A stretch of 64,000 nucleotides of DNA from Podospora bellae-mahoneyi. Taxonomy: Eukaryota > Ascomycota > Sordariomycetes > Sordariales > Podosporaceae. How positions within the stretch are numbered: position 1 is the stretch's first letter; the number at the start of each line of letters is the position of its first letter. This document shows positions 54,436 to 64,000 of the stretch, one piece after another. Made by a program: the position numbers and the translations under genes. The stretch lies in assembly GCF_035222275.1 (NCBI RefSeq), contig NC_085884.1:1116001-1180000 (forward strand). The letters run 5' to 3'. Below the pieces are notes generated by a model. It did not search any database. It had not been told where the DNA came from and saw only the letters and a list, made by a program, of their open reading frames with translations.

Positions 54436-56732
54436 GTGACTCCTTTCTCTGAGAAGGACGTTCCGGATGATGTCTATAGAACTGAACTACTTGACGACAA
54501 AGGCATCCGGGTTGTTAGGAGACCATGGTGCCACTCTCTGTTGACAGGGCGGGCCTTTTTCACAGTGGCAGTCCATCTAATACCTGCCACTCCTACGAAC
54601 TTTCTGGCACCTCTCAACTTCAAGCCAGTATTCTGGTTTGGCTATGATCTCAGTTCGGGATCTGCTCCCCACTTTCTTCTCTGCATGCTTCAGCTGGCAT
54701 CAAAGTTCCACGAACTGTTGGTCGTCGCCTTAATTGCGGCCATTACCCACACAGCGTTCACACCAAGACTCAACAAATCAGGGATCCCACGCAGTCTCGC
54801 CATCGATAGCTATTGTGTGGGCGACATCGTATACACCTTCAGTTCGCCATTCAAAAAAGCCTAGTTGACCAAGTCCAGCTATTTTCTGGCTCTGCTGCTA
54901 CATTTTAAGACGAGTTTAGCTATGCTGACTGGTCTTGCCTCCGCCATTCTCCTTATTCCCATTGAGGACTAGTTCTCCTCCCCAAAGCTTTTGGTAACGT
55001 TCAAGGCCCAGTATCATCCGATCGTCCCGGCGATGGAACCTGGGCATCTGTCATAGGTGGTCTGGAGACTACTCCATTTCTTTACAATTGCCAAGATGAC
55101 AACTGGGCCATGGCGTATTGGTGCCCAAGCGCGGGCCATCAAGAACTCTGAAGCTGGGTGAGAAACTGGCAGCACACGGGGTTATCAGACATCATTGCTG
55201 TAGTCAACCCGGTTGATTTGACTCGTCGTCAAGTCAAGATCAATACCCTCTGAGATTCGGTCCTTTACCTCAACAACACCTACAACTCGACAGTTGCCAC
55301 GACAGTCTCAATGCCAACACTGTGAACCTTCACCCGTTTCCTCAACTACATCAACGCCGTATCGATCGCGGCACAGGAAGAAACCCGCCTCCACGACGTC
55401 GGGGCTATCTCACACGCGGAAGCATTCAGGATACAAACATCACCTGAGGCAACAGACCTACTCCAGTCATTTGTCCAAGTTTACCAGGTACTGCGTCAGG
55501 GCAAACGCGACGAACTCTCCGAGAACAAAACACTCATATTCAACAACCACCTCAAAGCCATCCAATGCTTCGATGATCAAGACTGCGAAGGAACGCTGGT
55601 GGCAGCTCAAAATTTCAAGACACCCCTCCCTCAGCAAGGCGGTGACTCTGTCAAGATTCAGGCACCTAACATCACCAAAAAAAGAGACACACCCAGTCCC
55701 TGTCTCTGCTAGGTAGCCTTCCACCTTACTTCAACCAAACAGAAAATAAAGTCAAGCAAGCTGTTCTCGCGTGCACAGTGATGGCTCATTGGGTGGCCGC
55801 CTTCCCGGTTAGAGTCTCCCTCAACGGGAGCGAGTTCATCGAGGAGTTACGTCAATACAACAGCCCTGATGATGTTGTGGAGGGCACAGCAAAGATGATC
55901 CAGATCACGGCTGGGTGGTTGCCTTTTCTTAATAGGGTGATGGGAGCCGAGATGGAGAACCCGCACGAGACTGGCAGAACACATACGCGTACTGATAAGC
56001 TAGTTAACTTAGGGATGAAGAATACTTCTTTTGGGGATGGGCCTGGGGCGGGGAATTCCGGACCGGGGTTGGATTTTGACAAGAAGGGGGATTTTGAAGC
56101 AACTGAAGACTTTGGACTGTTCAGCAGCAGGGCACTTTTTGAGAAGGTTTTCAGCGGGGTGTCTGGGGATGGGCTTGCGAGGATGCAGTCACATGGGCAT
56201 AGCCAATTGACGATTGCGTCAAACGAGACAGCCACTGTCATGACACATTTGGATGTGCAATCTGGTCCTTTGGCGGGGAATATGGTTGTTGATTGGTCTA
56301 GTGGCAGGGGCGTCACGAGATTGGGAGAACATAAGGAGTTTTATGGGAGTACTGATTTCACCTAGGAGCGGATGGAGAGTTATGTCAACTTTCCTCTTGA
56401 GGCCCAGAAGTATGGGTTCGGGAAGCCAACGGATGGTATGAAATTCGCTTTGGGGTGATGCTGACTTAATTGGATGTTCTGTTGGTGTATGTTGGGCTCG
56501 TCCTTCCCCCTTTTTGCTTGGAAGAGGGAGTGGCAGGGAGATCAATGTCACTTGGCGAGACTTGCATGATTTGCTGACTCTGGCTTGGGAGTCGGAGACG
56601 TATGTTACTGTGGCGGGGAAGCCTGGGGATATGATAAAATGGGGTCTTCCGACTGCAGAGACTGCAGAGGAGTGTGTTGTGAGGGAGAGTTTGAGCTGGT
56701 GGATCGGAGAGGGACTGGGAAGGAGATACTGA
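54436..56732 (+). pseudogene. Large membrane glycoprotein gene, heavily decayed
   Basis: Protein-like text is spread over all three frames with many stops. Near 54436-54864: a basic-acidic N-terminus (EKDVPDDVYRTELLDDKGIR), then hydrophobic helices (TFLAPLNFKPVFWFGYDLSS region; FHELLVVALIAAITHTAFTP). Near 55260-55715: TRFLNYINAVSIAAQEETRL and DLLQSFVQVYQVLRQGKRDE. 55778-56365 is the longest open part (195 codons: MMAHWVAAFPVRVSLNGSEF, VVEGTAKMIQITAGWLPFLN, with several N-glycosylation sites). 56514-56732 ends INVTWRDLHDLLTLAWESET. The order, membrane helices then an extracellular Asn-rich domain, suggests a large fungal plasma-membrane protein of unknown function. The extent upstream (to about 53800) is unsure. 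Confidence 0.5.
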
Positions 56733-58948
56733 GACCGGAATACTTCTTAATTTCGGGTCTCATAGACTAATACCGTGGGTAGAAAGCATCAATATCAAAA
56801 GTAATCCAGGTGACTGTTAGTAACATGTAAACTCGTTGTGGTCAGCCCCCGTCAAGATGGTGTTGGCAAAGCTGCCCTTTCTGCAGAAGTCTCAGACGAT
56901 CCCATGAGGTGTCATATGTCAAGGTCGAAGACAGCTTCGGATACCTAGGTAATTTTCTCTTGGGCTGTTGGCACCAACGACACTGCTCCCCAAAAAGCTC
57001 GTCCTTCCAACCCCATGTCTCTCAGGACAAGGCCAAGTGAAGACACCGATATTCATCACATGGACACTGTCCCGCAACATCCGACATGACAACATCCGTC
57101 TGGTTCACATCCAGTAGATCAAAGGCAGCCAATTGCGCTGATCTCGTTCCTATTTGGGTCCTGCTCAAGGTAGATTGCTTCCCAACAGGGCCATGTTTGA
57201 CCGCAACTTCACCAAAAGCAACGCCTGGACTCAATATTGGCAAAGAAGGCTGGCTCGACAGCCCTCCAAAAGTTAGATGTAGATGGTGTGAGCTCTTTAT
57301 GCATTCTTACCACCTTATTGTTGTTCAGTGACCTCTTGGTGGCGCTATAATTGACAAAAGGTTTAGAAGTTCCACGCCTGAGGTCCTGCTGTATAACCCA
57401 GGGGAGTCTTATAATTATTGTGTGTTGTGGTGGAACCTTTGCTGTGCCACGCAAAGCTGTGGACGCTTACTATGGTCTCAACACATTGAACTCGATTGGC
57501 TGGGTCATGCCGGATTTAATATGTGCTTCATGAGATCCATCACCGGTGTGCATACCGGTAACCACCCGGCAATCGCGATCCGAAACATGTGGCGTTGTAT
57601 TCTCCCTTGGCATACGGCTTCCAAGCATGCAGAAAGGGATCAATAGATCGATGTTGATACCGACCTCCGATCCTCTTCACCATGGGCTTTTGGGCACCAT
57701 CGGCGCTTGCCTAGCTTGTGCGGGAGGAGAAGCAATGAACCTCTACGGCTGTGCTAGCACACAAGAGGGATAGCTGCGCGGATCAAGCTTCGCGGAAGGA
57801 AGGCAAGCGGGGAGGCCACCGGCCCTTCCCCGCCACAGTCGGAGTTATTGATGTTGACCTACCAGTTCACCATGTTGAATAGAGTTTAGTTCCAGGTGAT
57901 TGAACCCTTTGATTTTTGGGGTACCCTGTCTCGACTGTCAAAGATCTGCTGGCGGTGGATGGTACTGCCGATCACTGCTGGTAAGGGCATGACGACCTGG
58001 TGCTGGCACAGCTGACTCGGGAACGCTGTGTTTGTGCTAGCGCCATCTCGCAAGCTATTTTAGCCTCAAGATCTGCGATGTCAAATGTGGGAAGGGATCG
58101 TTCCACTGCAGATGCCATATCGCGTTTTTTCTGAAGAAGCGGGATTGGCACTATTGGGTATTGGGGCTTGATTTGTCTATCCACTCGCGGCCCTGCGATC
58201 CCTTGTCGAGTCGGCCCTGTTACGGGTATGCCTTGTCCCCTGCCAGTTCATCAGAAAATCATCTGAGCTTATACCAACGTCGGCGATTTGCTGGAATGAA
58301 TGGTCTTGCCCGGTAACCTGGAAGCATGACTCCAGGCATGAAAATTGGACCCCAAGCAAAGGCACCATGTTTCAACTGTTTGGATTGCCCGGGCGCGGTA
58401 TTTGAGCCAGCCTGGGTCTCAATTTCAGCAGAAATGGGAAGTGAATTCGATTGCCAGGCAAGACACTGCAATGGCTGCAGAGGAGAGACTGGGAGGGTGA
58501 GAAGCCATGATCGCCGCAGGAGGTATGCTTTCGTGAACAGTCACGGTTTGTGACGTAAAAATTGAAGGCTTTGCGTTGCCAGACGCGGCGACATGAGGTA
58601 GCCTGCAAGTGGTTCACAGATCCTGACTCGGCTTAGGAGGATCTAGGGGTTCCACAGCGATCTCAATGGGCCTCGCTCACCGCGATGCTATGACATCTGA
58701 ATCATTGTCATCTCAACAGAGTAACCCGTCTGAGTCTAGCTCAACATCCTCGGCATTCCTCCCATGTGCCTCCATTGGAAACACTGTCCGTGACTCATGC
58801 CAGGACCACCCTGTTGCTGATCGTCTCGAAGCTTGGCCTTGAGGATCACTGGATAGAGCTCTGCGCGGCAACTGCGCTTTCCATGCTTTCCACGACAGAG
58901 CCTCGCTGAAAGTCGGTGACTTGGTGACAGATAGACGCGAGATTGGCC
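56733..58948. other. Gene-free stretch (2.2 kb)
   Basis: Only short frames are seen. Those at 57351-57773 and 57972-58617 have partly protein-like composition but no recognisable family or splice logic, and may be debris of further broken genes. Confidence 0.35.
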
Positions 58949-58954
58949 TATAAG
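58949..58954 (+). promoter_or_regulatory. TATA-like element upstream of the wall-protein gene
   Basis: TATAAG in the context GGCCTATAAGAGGCC lies 139-144 bases before the ATG at 59093 and is followed by a C/T-rich and CA-rich leader. This is a plausible core promoter for a highly expressed gene. Confidence 0.5.
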
Positions 58955-59092
58955 AGGCCCTCTCATCCTTCAGCTTCATCCCGACATCTTCTCCATCACT
59001 CATCACTGCTCTTCATCCAACAGCCCACCCACACTCAACCACTTAATCCAACACCTTTCCAGCCTTCATAAGCTCACTTCACAACCGCCAAA

Positions 59093-59836
59093 ATGGTCTC
59101 TTTCCGCAACATCATCGCTGGCACTATTGCCCTTGCTGCCCCCGCCATGGCTGCTCTCACCTCCACCCAGATTGCCGAGACGCTCCAGACCTTGACAGCC
59201 AAGTCCCAGGCTCTCCAGGCTCCCGCTCAGCAGATCACCATCATCAACGGCCCTCTCATCGTCGTTGGCCTTGGCCCTTTCCCTGTTTGTCCCCTTACAT
59301 GCCTACCCTCCAAGTGAAAGGCTATTAATTCCTCCGCCAGCAAATCATCCAAGGTTTCACTGAGATCATCACCATCACCACTGCCGCTGTCCCTCAGATT
59401 GTTGCCACCCCTAGATTCGAGCTCGACGCCGACCGGAAGACCGTCGCCGACGCCTTCCGCGAGTTTGTCCGCGTCCACCAGGTGCTTCTCAACATCTTGA
59501 TCGGAAAGGCTGGCCTCTTCCAGACCGTCCCCATCATTGGACAGCCCGTTGCCGCCGTCCTTCGCCAGCTCGAGTCTGTTGTTGATGTGAGCCTTTTCTA
59601 CCACTAAGCATGACTGAACTTGAACGCTGACCAGACAGTCTGCTGCTTTTGCCCTCATCGATGTCGTCGCTGGCACCAACGGTGTCCCCGAGCAGGCAAA
59701 CTCTCTTGGCAACACCATTGGCATTGCCATCACGAGCTTTGAGGGTCTCCAGGTTACCAAGCGTGAGAATGTCATTCCCGCTGCTGCCATCAAGGCCGCC
59801 CCCATCGGTCGCCGCACTCAGATGATCGCTGCCTAA
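59093..59836 (+). CDS. Secreted cell-wall protein, HsbA/UVI-1-like
   Basis: Three exons, 59093-59284, 59341-59586 and 59639-59836, total 636 nt for 211 residues plus stop. The signal peptide is MVSFRNIIAGTIALAAPAMA. The mature protein is helical and Cys-free: LTSTQIAETLQTLTAKSQAL, QAPAQQITIINGPLIVVGLG, then across intron 1 PFPQIIQGFTEIITITTAAV, followed by VHQVLLNILIGKAGLFQTVP and VVDSAAFALIDVVAGTNGVP. This matches the hydrophobic surface-binding/galactomannoprotein-like family (HsbA, PF12296), including proteins named UVI-1 in fungi; the name is from memory. Codon choice is strongly C-ending, suggesting high expression. A role in surface attachment or the cell wall is inferred. Confidence 0.75.
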
Positions 59837-60515
59837 GTTGCTGGCTGGCGGGCTTTGGTCTAGAGAGAAGATACGAATAATGCTGGATACGATGCTATGG
59901 AGGATAAATGGATGGGGAAAAAGTTGTGAGTTGGACAAGCGGTACCTAGTTAGCGCTGAATTTACATGCTTTGCTTTTCTTTTCATTTACTACATCACAT
60001 TTCTGCACCCTTTGTGACAAGTTGTCAATCGTGTCTTTACAGGCTCTGGTTGCCACTATTGGCTGGCTGCTGCATCATCACAACTGCTTAAAGAAGGAAG
60101 GCGATGTGACTCTGTCAATAAGCAATTCAGGGGTTCAGGGGCTGTCATGGTGACAAAGATGGTCTGTGCACACCTACTGCGGATTTGTCAGATTTTCAAC
60201 TCTGGAACATATTACATACATACGTCAAAGAAGTGGGATGAAGAGACAATAATTTTGCTGATTTGGCCATGTGCTGAAACCCAATCAAGCCCAACAATCT
60301 GGTCCGAGTTTTTGATCAGCCCGTGTAATTGGCTGCCGGGTAACACCGGTGATGTCACAAACCTGGCTGCTGGGTCAAGGCTTGGCAATTTGGGGCACAG
60401 GCGCAGTTGCATCATAGCTGTCGATCAGCAACATAAAATAACCAGCGACCCTCTCCATCAGTGAGACAATGTTTTCATCCAACATACTATACATAGCATC
60501 GTTATACCGGCTACC

Positions 60516-62102
60516 ATGAAGCCATTCCCAGAAGCTCCCGGGGGCCACACCCCTAAGACCTTTCCCTTCAACCTCCTCCGATGGCGATTCCTCCCCATCT
60601 TCCTCGGCCTAAGCTACATCCTCTACTGCAAACTTACCTCCCAACCCATCTTCGCCCACCCACTCCCCCAACACACTGGCCCCTATGCCGTCGGCGCAAT
60701 CGATATCGAATCCCCCGTTATGCCCGTGCGCACCATCGACACAGCACGATTCAAGGCAACTTCCACCCCCGCTTTCGACCTCCAAACCGTCCTCTTCACC
60801 GTTTACTACCCCACCACCTACGCCGCCGCCAAAGCCTCAACCGTCAAACGCCACCCTTGGATCCCACGACCACTTTACCTCCGTGCTCAGGGTTACGCCA
60901 AGGCGGCGCACATCAGCAACTGGCTTGTCAATAAAATCTTCGAGATTGCACTCAAGACGCTGGCCGGGAGCATCACCATCCCCGCTGCGGTTGACGCCCC
61001 GCTAAGCGACACCGCGACGAGATACTCCCAGTTTGCGACTTCATGGGACAAGGCAGAGACACAGGAGCAGGTGCTGGAGAATACACAGGTGGGAGGTCAC
61101 CCCGTTATCATCTTTTCTCATGGGACTGTATCCAGTAGGACGGATTACTCCCATTATGCTGGGGAGCTCGCGGCGAGGGGGTATGTGGTTGTTATGCTTG
61201 AGCATCGAGACGGGTCTTGCCCGGGGAGTATGATCAAGCGGAAGGGACTGCCGAAGGAGAAGAGGCTCATTTTCGATGAGAGTGAGGTTGAAACTGCTGA
61301 TGGGAGGGAGATCAGCGTGGAGGACTTCCACAAGGCACAGCTCAGCTTTCGGGAGGCGGAGATTGAAGAGGCGGTTAGGGTTATGAAGTTGATTAATATG
61401 GGGCGAGGCGCGGATGTGTATGGGTTGAACCCCAGAGGCGAGGGTGTGGATCTTGTCAACTGGGCCGGGCGGTTGAACACAGATGAGATGATAGTTGCAG
61501 GACATAGTTATGGAGCGACTGGGGCCATGCAAGCTTTACGAGGAGGGCCGACGCCAATGAGGCCGTTCAAGGGCGCTATCATCCTTGACCCTGGGAAGCA
61601 AAGTGGTCCATTGAACAGAGATATCAACGTCCCCATGCTTGTGGTGCACAGCAATTCTTGGAGCAGCAAGACGAGCATCTTTTATGGAAGGGCGCACTTT
61701 GACACGGTGAAGGAGATCGTGGAGGAGAATAATGAGAGGGGGAATCCGACTTGGTTTATGACTTCTCTGGGCACCTCGCATCCCAGTGTGACGGACGCGC
61801 CGTTATTAGAGCCTTGGATTCTGAGCTTCACGACTGGGGCAACAATTGATGTTTATCAGGGGTTGAGACAGTATGTGCATGTTGCGGAGGACTTCTTGGC
61901 GTTTTTGGGTGATGGAAAGGCAAGGGGGTTGCTGGCTGAGAGGGCTGAGTTTCCTCAATACGATGCTGGTTCTGGGTTGGGGATGTGGCAGCCTGGCCAG
62001 GGTGATAACCAGCAGGCTTGGGAGGAGAAGGGGGAGTGGTGGGATTGGAGGAGTTACTGGCAGATTCATGTGTCTCCTGCGGGAAATGGTGACAAGAACT
62101 GA
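60516..62102 (+). CDS. Platelet-activating-factor acetylhydrolase-like membrane esterase
   Basis: An intronless frame of 528 codons. An N-terminal signal anchor at residues 20-40 (LLRWRFLPIFLGLSYILYCK) precedes an alpha/beta-hydrolase domain. The nucleophile elbow is AGHSYGATGA (Ser ~331), the acid is in GAIILDPGK (Asp ~357) and the His in MTSLGTSHPSV (~419). The strand and oxyanion region reads VIIFSHGTVSSRTDYSHYAG. This is the layout of the PAF-AH/1-alkyl-2-acetylglycerophosphocholine esterase family, which hydrolyses short-chain sn-2 acyl groups of phospholipids. The active site would face the lumen or exterior. The first half of the gene is C-rich and the second G-rich on the coding strand. 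It appears intact. Confidence 0.88.
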   Translation: MKPFPEAPGGHTPKTFPFNLLRWRFLPIFLGLSYILYCKLTSQPIFAHPLPQHTGPYAVGAIDIESPVMPVRTIDTARFKATSTPAFDLQTVLFTVYYPTTYAAAKASTVKRHPWIPRPLYLRAQGYAKAAHISNWLVNKIFEIALKTLAGSITIPAAVDAPLSDTATRYSQFATSWDKAETQEQVLENTQVGGHPVIIFSHGTVSSRTDYSHYAGELAARGYVVVMLEHRDGSCPGSMIKRKGLPKEKRLIFDESEVETADGREISVEDFHKAQLSFREAEIEEAVRVMKLINMGRGADVYGLNPRGEGVDLVNWAGRLNTDEMIVAGHSYGATGAMQALRGGPTPMRPFKGAIILDPGKQSGPLNRDINVPMLVVHSNSWSSKTSIFYGRAHFDTVKEIVEENNERGNPTWFMTSLGTSHPSVTDAPLLEPWILSFTTGATIDVYQGLRQYVHVAEDFLAFLGDGKARGLLAERAEFPQYDAGSGLGMWQPGQGDNQQAWEEKGEWWDWRSYWQIHVSPAGNGDKN

Positions 62103-63328
62103 GGCAATAGTGATCTGCCTTGACTTTTAGATCATTGTTTTTAGCAGGAGAGTTATCGGTGTCAGGTATATCCATGACTAATGAATAAATAACGACAAGA
62201 CTTTTCACACCTCTGGATTACACCATGATCTTTATCGCCTCTACCGGCACTCAGCTGCTCGCAGCAATATCTATTCATCGGTTGTAATATGTCATGTGCC
62301 CAACAGTACGACCTCACCGCGGGTGGAAGGGGCTCACTACACCCTCAACAAGACAGTATTTCTCTTCTGGCTGTTGCTTGATACTGTTCCACGGAGGCCT
62401 TGAATTTCAATCTGGATAAAGCTATATATTTTGCCCAGGAGTTCCGGTTCACGGTACCCTGAAACCTCGACAACACACATGCTCAGCCGATTTCCAATGT
62501 TAATCCCGGAAGGCCATTTTTCAGTTCGCCCGCGTAGACTGAAATCTTGGCTTTCGACTTCCCTTCATCATCCTTCACATCTCAGATGCGCTTCCAAGGA
62601 TAGGCAGGCTCCATAGTTTTTGCTTGATGTCCGATGGTCCCATAGGTGCTTGTTACAGGTTATACATTGATGATTGATAGATTTGCCTCTCGTGCATATG
62701 AAATCCCCCGCTCTGCTCATCGAACACGTGGTGAATATCTGGCGCCGGGATGGTGATGAATCCGAGGAATGTTCCCGGATAATTGCTGGGCTGCGCCTCT
62801 CCATACGGCGAGATTTCTTGTTGGTGCACACGAAGTGCAAAATAACAGGGTGTGGGCATCTTGTTATACCAGCATCTTTGAGCATGGCTAATGTTTCCGT
62901 ACTAGAGTGGAGGTTGAGCATGCTTTCCCAGATATTCAGATATGAACAACTACCGGCTTACCTTTGATATGTCGATGATCGTTGAAATGACTTTTCGCCT
63001 TCGTCATGTCACTTCATTGATGATTCAGTCTCAGTCATCTAAAGGATCTCCTGAGTGCTAACCTTGCAGTCCCATGTCTGTATCATGAGGGCTGCCATTA
63101 AACTTGAATATTTCCCGAACTCACTAACCTCGTTATCTTCGATACCTATGGAGTCACGGAGTAATATTGACTTTGGATTATCGAGATCGCCATTCATACC
63201 ACGCTCCAAATGGCGTTGTGATACATGCATTTGCCTAAGGCTGGTACCTTGTTGTTACCGGCTTGAATAAATACGATGATGGTACCATAATCTCCTCTAA
63301 CTACCATGGAATTACGTCCATCCTCGAT
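62103..63328. other. Gene-free stretch (1.2 kb)
   Basis: No family-like coding sequence was found. The frame at 62674-62967 has mixed composition and no start context. Confidence 0.4.
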
Positions 63329-63810
63329 TCAAATCCCAAGGTATTCCACACCCCCAAAGTTAAAACTCCACCACCCCCACAACTGATCCTCGCTCTTCAC
63401 CCCTTGAACCAAAGACCAGGATTCCCTCCCACTCCCATCATACGGCGTCCTCACCCAAGTCGCCACATATTTATATATCTTACCCCCCTCATCTTTATCA
63501 AAATACCCATTCACCTCCGCCACCGCCGCCCAAGGCACACCTCATCAAGCGAACTGGTCGCCAGCCTGTCCTCCTGATCCGAGGACATCTTTATCTCCCC
63601 TGCCCATCTGTACGCCTAATTTCAAATCGGCCAGACGCGTTTACACACCAGGGAGGGTTGAGCGTCGTTGCGGTGGAGGCGGATGATGAATTTGGCTGGG
63701 AATTCGGTGCGGCCTGGGAGGGCAAAGATGTCGGTTCGGGGCCGGGGTTTTTCCTGGGCTCGGTCGGAGAAGATTGAAGAGAAGGAGGAGGCGGGGTTGG
63801 GGTTGTTCAT
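63329..63810 (-). CDS. Hypothetical protein, possibly frameshifted
   Basis: The ATG at 63810 gives MNNPNPASSFSSIFSDRAQE, then FALPGRTEFPAKFIIRLHRN and DAQPSL. A likely short intron (GTGTAAAC..AATTAG) leads to AYRWAGEIKMSSDQEDRLAT and SSLDEV. A frame change of two bases at about 63540 (a GTGT repeat) is needed to continue into PWAAVAEVNGYFDKDEGGKI, YKYVATWVRTPYDGSGRESW and LWGWWSFNFGGVEYLGI before the stop at 63329. It is rich in aromatic residues like a small beta protein. No family is recognised, and it may be a pseudogene. Confidence 0.45.
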
Positions 63811-64000
63811 GGTTGTTGAGCTAGGGTAGAAGAGTTGTGGGTGTTGCTGAGATGGGATGCTTTTGACTACTTGTTAAGTCAAGATAGGTAACCTGTGTCC
63901 CTGCTGAAGCGAAAGGTAGGTATCCATGGGCTACGTTACTCTGGAGTGTTGATAAGAGATGAGAGCTTGACCCGTTGAAAGTGACTGATCTAACTTAGCA

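Noticed and set aside
57422-57646. Frame with a WLGHAGF phrase reminiscent of metallo-beta-lactamases
   Set aside because: The His-rich metal motif HxHxDH is absent and no other family strand is found; the match is too short.
59227-59817. 196-codon minus-strand frame overlapping the wall-protein gene
   Set aside because: It runs antisense to three exons of a gene with signal peptide and clean introns, and crosses those introns without adjusting. It is a shadow.
1-64000. LTR retroelements, other virus-like elements, LINEs, CRISPR arrays and rRNA genes
   Set aside because: No reverse transcriptase, integrase or capsid motifs, no long direct terminal repeats, no regularly spaced arrays and no rRNA core sequences were seen on either strand.

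Overview
This window looks like nuclear DNA of a filamentous ascomycete, most likely a Sordariomycete close to the Sordariales. The evidence is short GT..AG introns with fungal branch sites, CAAA-ATG or CACC-ATG start contexts, two nuclear tRNA genes (Val-AAC and Gly-GCC), and families typical of this group: P450nor, GH71 glucanase, a fungal rhodopsin-domain membrane protein, an Adp1-like ABCG transporter, an HsbA/UVI-1-like wall protein and DUF7924. The species cannot be named from the sequence alone.

Layout. 0-6.2 kb holds a small non-autonomous transposon, a clean seven-exon nitric oxide reductase P450 (CYP55 type, minus strand) and two genes of unknown function. 6.7-31 kb is accessory and decayed. 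It contains a fragment of a zinc alcohol dehydrogenase, three broken and one intact copy of a local F-box family, a truncated GH71 glucanase remnant lying against one F-box copy, a trio of uncharacterised genes (a Cys/His hydrolase-like protein with a glycine-rich hydrophobic tail, a multi-pass membrane protein and a convergent neighbour), a decaying multi-exon membrane protein and an AT-rich miniature transposon. 29-33 kb carries a convergent pair of small secreted proteins, a DUF7924 (nuclease-fold) pseudogene and a small single-pass membrane protein. 34-41 kb has the rhodopsin-domain protein, a nitrilase pseudogene split by a 415 bp miniature transposon with 18 bp perfect terminal repeats, a decayed gene of unknown function, a broken kinase-like (APH-fold) gene and tRNA-Val. 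41-47.6 kb has a type II membrane protein with a seven-repeat, propeller-like ectodomain, a glycine-repeat locus ending in an H-type lectin domain, and a secreted cysteine-rich protein. 48.9-52.4 kb is the ABC transporter. 53.6-56.7 kb has tRNA-Gly and a heavily decayed membrane glycoprotein gene. 59-62 kb has the wall protein and a PAF-acetylhydrolase-like membrane esterase.

How it fits together. There is no operon-like pathway here. Housekeeping-type genes at the edges (P450nor, ABC transporter, tRNAs, PAF-acetylhydrolase-like esterase) flank a tract in which roughly half of the recognisable loci are broken. Secreted, lectin-like and membrane proteins of narrow distribution are concentrated in this tract. 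That pattern suits a fast-evolving accessory region. The best candidates for undescribed biology are the trio at 9.7-13.5 kb, the glycine-repeat/H-type lectin locus, the F-box cluster, and a C-rich to G-rich switch along the coding strand that recurs in several intact genes. No LTR element, other virus-like element or CRISPR array was found.
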